Below, piece by piece: positions 1-6,363 of a stretch of DNA of 64,000 nt. Positions within the stretch are counted from its first letter, which is position 1, and the number at the start of each line of letters is the position of its first letter. The position numbers were made by a program, and so were the translations under genes. The notes under the pieces are model-generated. The model made no database searches. It was not told the DNA's origin and saw only the letters and a program-made list of their open reading frames with translations. Origin of the DNA: Thermodesulfovibrio aggregans (GTDB taxonomy: Bacteria > Nitrospirota > Thermodesulfovibrionia > Thermodesulfovibrionales > Thermodesulfovibrionaceae). The stretch lies in the NCBI RefSeq assembly GCF_001514535.1, contig NZ_BCNO01000001.1, positions 1,197,012-1,261,011 on the forward strand, read 5' to 3'.

Positions 1-2
1 AG

Positions 3-428
3 GCATTGTTTCAGAGGAAATTTTCTCAGGCAGGTGATTTATTTGTAAAAGCCTATGAAAAAAAGAAAAAAATTATCTATCTTATGAATGCTGGATATTC
101 TTACTCTCTGGCAGAAGACAGTAAAAAAGCTATTGAATACTTAAATAAAGTGGCAGGTATGAATGATGAAGCTTTTTCAAATCTTGCAAAATTCAAGATT
201 GCAATGATTTATCTTAAAAACAATGATAAAGAACAGGCAATCAAAGTTTTAAAAGAAATCGTAAGTGGAAAATCTCTTGTAATGAAAGATGTTTCATTGT
301 TTGAACTGGCAAAAATAACTGAGAACAAGGAAGAAGCCAGGAAGTATTATGAAGAAATTATCAGTAAATTTCCCGATTCTGCCATAGTTGAAGAGGCAAA
401 AGAGGCTTTAAAAAATCTGAGTAATTAA
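3..428 (+). CDS. TPR-repeat protein, C-terminal part (5' end outside window)
   Basis: The reading frame is open to the left edge of the window, so the TTG at position 6 is probably an internal leucine codon and not a start. The visible 140 or so residues are helical pairs with the tetratricopeptide pattern, for example NAGYSYSLAEDSKKAIEYL, then KIAMIYLKNNDKEQAIKVL, then ELAKITENKEEARKYYEEI. The last repeat ends in the FPDSAIVEEAKEAL pattern common in exported TPR lipoproteins of the YfgC/BamD style. TPR repeats mediate protein-protein contacts; the partner cannot be told. It ends 67 nt before a strong hairpin shared with the convergent rhodanese gene. Confidence 0.7.
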   Translation, partial: ALFQRKFSQAGDLFVKAYEKKKKIIYLMNAGYSYSLAEDSKKAIEYLNKVAGMNDEAFSNLAKFKIAMIYLKNNDKEQAIKVLKEIVSGKSLVMKDVSLFELAKITENKEEARKYYEEIISKFPDSAIVEEAKEALKNLSN

Positions 429-494
429 GCTTTTTTCTGAGTTTCTATTTGGTTTTAACTGGAAGGTTGTTTAATCTTATACTGATGAGTGCAA

Positions 495-530
495 TAGAAA
501 TTAGGGGAGCACCTGCTCCCCTAATTTCTA
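495..530. terminator. Bidirectional hairpin between convergent genes
   Basis: A perfect 16-bp inverted repeat (495-510 and 515-530) with a 4-nt ACCT loop. The core stem is GC-rich (GGGGAGC/GCTCCCC) and the outer stem AT-rich, giving A- and T-rich flanks in both directions. It lies between the convergent TPR and rhodanese genes and includes the rhodanese TAG stop, so it can terminate both. Confidence 0.75.
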
Positions 531-998
531 TTCCTTTACATACTCTGTTGCCAATCTTCCAACTTCTTTAGCAAATTCAGCAATACCACCTTTAAACTGG
601 AATGCATTGTTAAAACCTATTGCTCTAAGAGCGATTGTGGCTGCTGCAGCTCTATCTCCTGTGTGACATAGTACAGCAATCTTTTTATCCCTTGGAAGTT
701 TTTTTAAATTTTCAGGTTTAAAAAGTTCATGCATCGGTATTAAAAGTGAGCCTTTCCAGACCGGAGCAATTAGCTTTTGCTCAGCAGGTGTTCTTATGTC
801 AAGAATAACAAATTCTTCTTTCTTTTTAATCATCTCAAGTATGTCCTTTGTGGTTATCTGGCATGGTCTCATTGTAAGAACTTCAGGGGTCATCTGTGAA
901 AACATGGTATCAAATTTTTTTGCCATTTCAGTATCATAAGCAAAAGCAGATGTAGTAAGAATTATTGTTGCTAAAAAAATCAAAGCAATTTTTCTCAT
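528..998 (-). CDS. Exported single-domain rhodanese-like protein
   Basis: A 156-residue protein with a Sec signal peptide (residues 1-20, ending TSAFA), so it acts outside the cytoplasm. The rest is one rhodanese domain: the ILDIRTPAE strand, the SLLIPMHEL stretch, and the active-site loop AVLCHTGDRAAAA with catalytic Cys111 in a CxxGxR pattern. Rhodaneses carry sulfane sulfur as a cysteine persulfide; the donor and acceptor are not visible here. It is the second gene of a two-gene leftward operon, 17 nt after another exported rhodanese. The 36-nt hairpin at its stop codon probably ends the transcript. Confidence 0.88.
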   Translation of the reverse strand: MRKIALIFLATIILTTSAFAYDTEMAKKFDTMFSQMTPEVLTMRPCQITTKDILEMIKKKEEFVILDIRTPAEQKLIAPVWKGSLLIPMHELFKPENLKKLPRDKKIAVLCHTGDRAAAATIALRAIGFNNAFQFKGGIAEFAKEVGRLATEYVKE

Positions 999-1015
999 TT
1001 TTAAACCCTCCTAAC

Positions 1016-1483
1016 TTACTTTTTTATACCTTTACCCATTCCCTGAGGTTCTCCTTTTTCTACGGTTTCTCCAGCCTTTATCCAGACATCAAATCCACCT
1101 TTGAGATTGTATACATTCTTGTAACCAAGTTTCTTTAAATCACAGGTAACGATTGCACCTCTTCCGCCTGTTTTGCAATAAACTAAATAAACTTTATCTT
1201 TATCCGGTATCCATTCATCAGCTTTAAAGTCCATGAGTCCTCTTGGGGTCCATAGAGCTCCAGGAATGTGACCAGCAATGTATTCAGTATACTCCCTTAC
1301 ATCTAAAATGATAGCACCTTTTGCAATTAAATCCTTTGCACCTTTTACATCAACCTCCTGAATTCCACATTGTTTTGCCTCTTTAACACGCTCATCGCTC
1401 AGTGGAGTTGCTGCCCATGTTAAGTTGAAAAGCATAATAAGAATCGCTCCGATGATAAGAAAACTTCTTGTTAAGCTTCTCAC
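1016..1483 (-). CDS. Exported single-domain rhodanese-like protein
   Basis: A 155-residue protein with an N-terminal signal sequence (SFLIIGAILIMLFNLTWA) and one rhodanese domain: IILDVREYTEYIAGHIPGA, then the active-site loop LVYCKTGGRGA with Cys103 in CxxGxR, then LKKLGYKNVYNLKGGFDVW. A GTG start at 1483 is chosen because an AGGAGGT ribosome site lies 5 nt before it. It heads a leftward pair with the next rhodanese, divergent from the larger rhodanese at 1666. Periplasmic sulfur-transfer or sulfide/polysulfide handling is inferred from the neighbours. Confidence 0.88.
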   Translation of the reverse strand: MRSLTRSFLIIGAILIMLFNLTWAATPLSDERVKEAKQCGIQEVDVKGAKDLIAKGAIILDVREYTEYIAGHIPGALWTPRGLMDFKADEWIPDKDKVYLVYCKTGGRGAIVTCDLKKLGYKNVYNLKGGFDVWIKAGETVEKGEPQGMGKGIKK

Positions 1484-1504
1484 ATTACACCTCCTCGTGT
1501 TATT

Positions 1505-1523
1505 AATCTGCCCACGGCAGATT
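1505..1523. promoter_or_regulatory. Perfect 8-bp inverted repeat in the rhodanese leader
   Basis: AATCTGCC-CAC-GGCAGATT, a perfect 19-nt dyad lying just after the predicted transcription start of the leftward rhodanese operon and before its ribosome site. It could be an operator or a leader hairpin. No regulator can be named. Confidence 0.4.
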
Positions 1524-1537
1524 TTATACCTTATAGG

Positions 1538-1567
1538 AGTATATAATTCTGATTTAAGTTAAGTCAA
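1538..1567 (-). promoter_or_regulatory. Promoter of the leftward rhodanese operon
   Basis: Read on the minus strand: TTGACT (1562-1567), an 18-nt spacer, then TATACT (1538-1543). It is a sigma-70-like promoter giving a leader of about 45 nt before the GTG at 1483. Confidence 0.6.
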
Positions 1568-1611
1568 GTTATTAAAAAATAAAAAATTTACCATCACTGG
1601 GTATATAAATA

Positions 1612-1640
1612 TTGACAAAATCTATAAATAAAGATAAAAT
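1612..1640 (+). promoter_or_regulatory. Promoter of the selenoprotein rhodanese gene
   Basis: TTGACA (1612-1617), a 17-nt spacer, then TAAAAT (1635-1640): a near-consensus sigma-70 promoter. The ribosome site AGGAGGT at 1654-1660 follows, 5 nt before the ATG at 1666. The TTG inside the -35 box is therefore not the start codon. Confidence 0.75.
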
Positions 1641-1665
1641 TATAGAAAAAAATAGGAGGTATTTT

Positions 1666-3018
1666 ATGGGTAAAAAACGAAATGGTTTGTTTTTAGGTGT
1701 TTTTATTTTATTTTTAGCCTTAGCTCTGGTAGCCTCACAGGGTATATCTCAGCAAAAACCCATAATTGCTAAAGGATGCTCGTTACCTGGATGCCATACG
1801 GCAAAAGCAGGGGAACTATGGGGTAATCTAAAAACTGTCTCTGGAAAAGCTGAGATGATTCAGATTGATACAGGTGCTTTGTGGACAGTCAAGTTTGATG
1901 AAAACACGAAAGTAAAGAACTGGAATCAACCTCTTAACAAACTTCCAAAGGAAAAAGAGATAGCTATCACCTATGTAGAGAAAAATGGCGAGCTCTATGC
2001 AACCTTAATTAATGTTAAACCACCGGTTGCCGTTGATCCATCAAAAGTTGTAAAAGTTGCTGAGATGAAAAGAATTTACGATGAAAAGAGTGCTTTGATT
2101 ATTGACTGTAGACCTGCTGGCAGATATAATGAAGGTCATATTCCAGGTTCAATAAATATCTGGTTTGCAGAATTTGATAAACACATTGACAAACTTCCCA
2201 AAGACAAGAATGCTCCTATAGTTTACTACTGTCAGGGTCCTACTTGAGCTCTCACTCCTTCATCTGCTCGGAGAGCAGAAGCTTTAGGTTATACAAATGT
2301 AAAGCAGTTTGTAGATGGAATGCCTGAGTGGAAAAAGCAGGGTTATCCAGTTGCATCAACAGTTAAATATTTACAGGAACTCATAAGCAAAGACATTCCT
2401 CATGTTTTAGTTGATGTAAGACCAAAACAAGAGGCTGAAAAGGAACACATAAAAGGTGCTGTAAATATACCTCTTGATGAGCTTGCAAAGGCTAAGAAAC
2501 TTTTTCCAAAACAGAAAAATGCACCCATAATAATCTACTGCACCAAGGACAATCTCTCTCAAAAAGCCTTTGATATTGTAAGAAAATGGGGTTATATAAA
2601 TACTTCATATCTTGAAGGTGGAATTGATGCATGGAAAAAGGCAGGAGGTGAAGTACTTTCAGGACAGCTAAAAAAGGAAATTGTATATGTACCTAAACCA
2701 AAACCTGGAACAATAGGAATTGAAGAATTTAAGAAAATTACAGGTAAGATTCCACCAAATGTAATAATCCTTGATGTTAGAGATCCTGAAGAGACCCAGA
2801 TGGGAATGATTAAAGGTGCAAAAAACATTCCTGTCAATGAACTCAAGGACAGACTTAATGAACTTCCAAAAGACAAAGAAATTATCGTTCACTGTGCTAC
2901 AGGAATGAGAGCAGAGATGGCTTATAACATCCTTAAAGAAGCAGGATACAATGTAAAATTTCTTGATGCATCAATTCAGATTAAAAAAGGTGGTAAATAT
3001 AAAATTACTGAAAACTAA
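1666..3018 (+). CDS. Exported triple-rhodanese selenoprotein with N-terminal CX4CH motif (in-frame TGA at 2245-2247 read as Sec194)
   Basis: Seen: one frame runs from ATG 1666 to the TAA at 3018, interrupted only by TGA 2245-2247. It encodes 450 residues: a signal peptide (about 1-30), a haem-like CSLPGCH motif (38-44), a small beta-rich domain, then three rhodanese domains (about 130-215, 230-325, 345-440). The TGA falls inside the first active-site loop, YYCQGPT-U-ALTPSSARRAEALGY, and homology to rhodaneses continues unbroken after it. Known: many rhodaneses with this longer loop have a second Cys at this place (C-x-G-x-x-C). Domain 2 has YCTKDN (Cys292) and domain 3 HCATGMR (Cys410). A SECIS-like hairpin follows the TGA. 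Inference: periplasmic sulfur transfer using a Cys189/Sec194 pair. The alternative is two genes split by a nonsense mutation, less likely given the SECIS and the missing second start. It has its own promoter, ribosome site and terminator. Confidence 0.85.
2258..2281 (+). promoter_or_regulatory. Candidate bacterial SECIS element
   Basis: Upper stem CTGCTC (2264-2269) pairs perfectly with GAGCAG (2273-2278) around a GGA loop. A lower stem CTT/AAG (2258-2260 with 2279-2281) is separated by a 5' bulge that contains a U. The first loop G is 22 nt after the TGA. Guanines at the start of a small apical loop, a bulged U below the upper stem and a spacing of roughly 16-37 nt are features of SelB-binding hairpins such as that of E. 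coli fdhF. Confidence 0.7.
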
Positions 3019-3022
3019 TTAA

Positions 3023-3041
3023 AGGGGGCTTTATGCCCCCT
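3023..3041 (+). terminator. Terminator after the rhodanese selenoprotein
   Basis: A 7-bp stem AGGGGGC/GCCCCCT with a TTTAT loop, followed by the pyrimidine run CTCTCTGTT. It lies 4 nt after the stop codon and isolates this gene from the cytochrome gene, which has its own -10 box. Confidence 0.7.
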
Positions 3042-3049
3042 CTCTCTGT

Positions 3050-3055
3050 TATAAT
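3050..3055 (+). promoter_or_regulatory. Extended -10 box for the multihaem cytochrome (leaderless)
   Basis: TGT-TATAAT, only 5 nt before the ATG at 3061 and with no Shine-Dalgarno. Transcription would start at or next to the start codon. Confidence 0.55.
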
Positions 3056-3060
3056 TCTAA

Positions 3061-4950
3061 ATGCCTTTCAAATTAGGTAAAATAAGTGACCTTGCATCCC
3101 CTCTTACAGTAACTTTATTTTTTCTTCAATTCATACTAATTACGGGTTTTCTTGGATATCAATATTATATGGATTCATCTGAAAGTTGTATTAACTGTCA
3201 TGGTTCAGAGGAGAAGATGAAAGAATTCGGTTATCCTCAGTTTTACGTTACCCTTGAGGATGTAAGAAAAGGCACAGGACATAAAACAGTTCAATGCAGG
3301 GACTGTCATCTTGGAAATGGAAGAGCATGGGATAAGGAGAGGGCACATAAGGGAATGTTAAAGGCTATTTTTGTAAATGAGAGTGCAGAGCCTGTTGACA
3401 GAAAGAAAATTTACACTAAAGAGGAAACAGAGTTAAATAAAATCATACCGGCTGGCGAAAATTCACTATTTGAACTTCTACCAAAGAAAAGAGAAAATGG
3501 AGAGATTTCCCTTCATCCTCAGGTGCGAAATATTCTCTGGCATGACAGAAATCCAAATGACTTTAATTTTGACCCGAAGATAGCAGAGAAGACCTGTGGC
3601 AAAAGAGGATGTCACACTGAGGAGCTAAAACAGTTTAAGAACACCATAATGGGAGCAAATTTTCGTCAAAGAACAATGCGAAGCTGGCTTGAACCTTATG
3701 GACCTCATAACTGCGGACCATCTTTTGCAGACCTACCACCGGCAGAGGTTTTAAAGACTTCAGGATTTGATTTTACAAATACGGAAAAAATAAGAAAAGA
3801 GATAAATTTGCCATTTACGGATGAGCAGGCAATAGCCAAGCAGAGACTTTGCAATGTATGTCATGCAGGATGTCTTGACTGTCACTATGCACCAAATAAA
3901 GATAAAGGTTCACACTCTTTCATAAAAGTGCCTGATTCCTACAGTTGCATGGGAAGGGGAAGGGGTAATTCAGTATGTCATACAGGTTCAGGCCATTCAA
4001 GAAGAGGTGAGACTTATATTGGTAAATTTTATTCCATACCTCAGGGGAGAAAGCCGGATGTTCATTTTCAAAAAGGAATTCACTGCGTAGAATGTCATCC
4101 CACAGGTAAAAGAGGAATGGGGGATATGCAAAGAAAGGCAACCTGTGGAGACTGCCACATTGAAATAGAGAAAGCCCACGCAAAGTCAATTCATAAGAAT
4201 CTTACCTGTACAGCCTGTCATGTAACAGAAGCTGGTGGATATCAGATAACTGTATGGGGGAAAGGATTTATTGGAGAAAAACCAAATCCATTTAAAAAAT
4301 ACTCTCTCTATTATGGGATTCAAAAACCTCTCATTTTAATGAAAGACCAAAGGGGTATCTGGTTTCCTGTAAAAATATTTCCTCACATTGTGGGAAATAT
4401 AGAGAAAGATGTGCCAGCAACAGGAATTAAGTTCAGATGGGAGAAGGGACAGACAAGGGATATGTATGCCATAATAGGAACTTTTGATGGACTGCCATCT
4501 GCCAATAAACATTTAGCATGGTTACAGATTGAAGAGGTATCCCATCCATTTGGAAAAGCAAGAGATTGTAAAAGTTGTCACCGCAGTAGGCAGATTTCCG
4601 TATCTGAGTGGCAGTATGAAGATATTCAGGGTGCAGAGCCGTTCAGAGGAGGATACCGAATAGTTGCCGATGAAAGAGGTTTGAGACTTGAAGACTTCTG
4701 GCACAGTAATATAAAAGTTCTGCCCGGATTTGAGATATCTGACTTTGCTTCATGGATTTATCTTAAGGATAAGTGGTTTATAAAAGGAGATTTTTCAATA
4801 AAAGTAGATGGCAAAAAATATCTTTACTATGAAAAGCTCTACAGAGATAATCTTGATAAAATAAAAAGGCTTGAAAGTTTGAGAAACAACTCTCAGGAAA
4901 TGAAAAAAATAAAGGCAATTCTTATGCATAATCCGGATGCGAAAATTTAA
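3061..4950 (+). CDS. Membrane-anchored multihaem cytochrome c, about ten haem sites
   Basis: A 629-residue protein with one N-terminal transmembrane anchor (about 14-34), NapC/NirT-like in layout, and a large periplasmic part. Eight CXXCH haem motifs are visible (Cys43, 79, 264, 271, 342, 362, 383 and about 514). A CX4CH (CGKRGCH, 179-185) and a possible CX9CH (Cys296/Cys306-His307) bring the total to as many as ten. The last 110 residues carry no haem motif. It probably passes electrons between the quinone pool and a periplasmic reaction. Its position after the rhodanese gene suggests sulfur-compound reduction or oxidation, but the substrate cannot be read from the sequence. No Shine-Dalgarno; a -10 box lies 5 nt upstream, so the mRNA is probably leaderless. 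Confidence 0.85.
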   Translation: MPFKLGKISDLASPLTVTLFFLQFILITGFLGYQYYMDSSESCINCHGSEEKMKEFGYPQFYVTLEDVRKGTGHKTVQCRDCHLGNGRAWDKERAHKGMLKAIFVNESAEPVDRKKIYTKEETELNKIIPAGENSLFELLPKKRENGEISLHPQVRNILWHDRNPNDFNFDPKIAEKTCGKRGCHTEELKQFKNTIMGANFRQRTMRSWLEPYGPHNCGPSFADLPPAEVLKTSGFDFTNTEKIRKEINLPFTDEQAIAKQRLCNVCHAGCLDCHYAPNKDKGSHSFIKVPDSYSCMGRGRGNSVCHTGSGHSRRGETYIGKFYSIPQGRKPDVHFQKGIHCVECHPTGKRGMGDMQRKATCGDCHIEIEKAHAKSIHKNLTCTACHVTEAGGYQITVWGKGFIGEKPNPFKKYSLYYGIQKPLILMKDQRGIWFPVKIFPHIVGNIEKDVPATGIKFRWEKGQTRDMYAIIGTFDGLPSANKHLAWLQIEEVSHPFGKARDCKSCHRSRQISVSEWQYEDIQGAEPFRGGYRIVADERGLRLEDFWHSNIKVLPGFEISDFASWIYLKDKWFIKGDFSIKVDGKKYLYYEKLYRDNLDKIKRLESLRNNSQEMKKIKAILMHNPDAKI

Positions 4951-5009
4951 GTCTTAACAATTTATCTGCATCTTAAATAAAGATAAAGGAGCCTGCCATT
5001 GAAAAGTAG

Positions 5010-5207
5010 TTAACTGAGTCCCTAAATCAACCTGAACAGCTTACAACAGAAACCCCTGGTCTTTGTATTTAAATAACATAGAAAGCCTTTTCCAGCTTAA
5101 GGACAACAATAATGAAGAAAAGGCAAGAATCATAAAAATAAGCATATTTTTGACAGAAAAGGGCATATTAGGTTCTCTGATGCATGTAGATCTAGGGTTT
5201 AGGTAAA
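5010..5207 (+). pseudogene. Possible remnant of a small gene, split by a frameshift
   Basis: The 267-nt space between the cytochrome and the next gene holds two overlapping protein-like stretches in different + frames. LTESLNQPEQLTTETPGL (from 5010) has no start. A second stretch, open from 5036, is protein-like from about 5063 to the TAG at 5205-5207 (NNIESLFQLKDNNNEEKARI, then a hydrophobic run). Joined by one frameshift they would give about 65 residues. No start codon, ribosome site or recognised family; this may be chance. Confidence 0.22.
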
Positions 5208-5217
5208 ATTTAAAAAC

Positions 5218-6165
5218 TCATTCCTCAACGCATATTTCTCTTCTTGTTACAGCAAAAATTGTTTTAATGAGAACAAAGCTAATTACTGCTGTTGTGATTA
5301 CCACAAAAATATAGCTTAGATATTCGTATATCGGAAGATTTGTCATTCTATATCTTAATGCAATTGCTATTGTGACAGCATCAAGTGGGAAAGTATATGC
5401 CCACCAGGATATGTAGAATTTCAGTTTTATAAATTTCTTTATTAAGGCGAATAAGACAATACACAGGAAAAGGGCAAAATAAAAAAGAATATTTCCAAAT
5501 GCATCTATACCGGTGTTAATTTTTGTATATGATATAAAACCAACAGCCGGTGGAGCAATTAGAATAAAAAATGTAGGGTATAGTCTTTCAGGTAAAGGAT
5601 TATGAAAGATAAATCGGTAAAATACTATTGTAAAGAGACAAATCCAGAATATTATGCCAATGCTGAAGAAAAACCAGGACAGTTCTTTAGAATAATTAAT
5701 ACCCTGAATAGGGATAATTATTGCTCCAACAACAGGAATAAACCAGGCTGGATTTATCATTTCCACTTTAAATTCTTTATTTATCCAGAAGGTAAGAGTT
5801 CTTACAAGAAATATAAAATGTAGAATACTTCCAAAAAGCCAAAATAAAAAGGCAAAATAAACATTTATCTCTCCGTAGGCAACAGCGAGAAGTAGAAGAG
5901 AAATGGAAATTGTAGGAAAGAAGCTTGATTTTACTGGATGATTGAACTCTTTTTTTACTTCAGAGGAATATTTAAATAATTTTGTTATATATACAATTAA
6001 AAAAAGACCAAAGAGGGATGTGGAAAAATAAGTAAGAAAAATACCAGAATTTCTTAAAAATTCATCTATAAAAGACAATCTCATATAGGCAATTGCAAGA
6101 CCTGTAAGTCCCATTATGACAGCAAAAAATGAAATGGGAAAATTTTTAATTCTGCTGCCTTCCAT
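5218..6165 (-). CDS. TehA/SLAC1-family (TDT) anion channel or transporter
   Basis: A 315-residue integral membrane protein with about ten hydrophobic segments. The strings NPAWFIPVVGAIIIP and ILIAPPAVGF match the conserved repeats of the TDT family, which includes bacterial TehA and plant SLAC1 channels. These proteins move small anions or dicarboxylic acids; some relatives export sulfite. In a sulfur organism beside rhodanese and cytochrome genes, sulfite or another small anion is a reasonable but unproven substrate. ATG 6165 is preceded by AGGAGG, and a consensus promoter lies at 6201-6229 on the minus strand. It is a single-gene unit divergent from cstA. Confidence 0.8.
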   Translation of the reverse strand: MEGSRIKNFPISFFAVIMGLTGLAIAYMRLSFIDEFLRNSGIFLTYFSTSLFGLFLIVYITKLFKYSSEVKKEFNHPVKSSFFPTISISLLLLAVAYGEINVYFAFLFWLFGSILHFIFLVRTLTFWINKEFKVEMINPAWFIPVVGAIIIPIQGINYSKELSWFFFSIGIIFWICLFTIVFYRFIFHNPLPERLYPTFFILIAPPAVGFISYTKINTGIDAFGNILFYFALFLCIVLFALIKKFIKLKFYISWWAYTFPLDAVTIAIALRYRMTNLPIYEYLSYIFVVITTAVISFVLIKTIFAVTRREICVEE

Positions 6166-6200
6166 ATACCCCTCCTATTTTTAAAAAGTTAATAATTTGT

Positions 6201-6229
6201 ATTATAAAAATAACAAAAGATAAAGTCAA
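6201..6229 (-). promoter_or_regulatory. Promoter of the TehA-like gene
   Basis: Minus strand: TTGACT (6224-6229), a 17-nt spacer, TATAAT (6201-6206). It gives a leader of about 28 nt containing an AGGAGG site before ATG 6165. Confidence 0.7.
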
Positions 6230-6260
6230 TAAAAAGAATAATACCCCTATAGTCTATTTT

Positions 6261-6344
6261 ATCAAGCAAATTATTAGTTTTTTGACATCATTATGCTTTG
6301 CTTGATTTGAAAACATGAAAGAGAAGTTCTCAAAATCATGTTTT
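6261..6344. promoter_or_regulatory. Dense inverted repeats upstream of cstA
   Basis: Three dyads in 84 nt: ATCAAGCAAA (6261-6270) with its perfect complement at 6297-6306; AAAACATGA (6310-6318) with TCATGTTTT (6336-6344); and, nested in the latter, GAGAA-G-TTCTC (6321-6331). They lie just upstream of and over the -35 region of the cstA promoter, as expected for operators. No regulator can be assigned. Confidence 0.5.
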
Positions 6345-6348
6345 TTGA

Positions 6349-6356
6349 TATAAAAT
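6349..6356 (+). promoter_or_regulatory. Extended -10 box of cstA
   Basis: TGA-TATAAA (or TAAAAT at 6351-6356), 7-9 nt before ATG 6364, without a Shine-Dalgarno: probably a leaderless transcript. Confidence 0.5.
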
Positions 6357-6363
6357 ACTGCCT

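Noticed and set aside
1612-1665. TTG start at 1612 for the rhodanese selenoprotein
   Set aside because: The TTG is part of the TTGACA -35 box. AGGAGGT before ATG 1666 and the signal peptide beginning there give a better start.
2320-3018. A separate two-rhodanese gene starting at ATG 2320
   Set aside because: It has no ribosome site and would begin within the first rhodanese fold. The same frame as the upstream part, the position of the TGA and the SECIS-like hairpin favour one gene.
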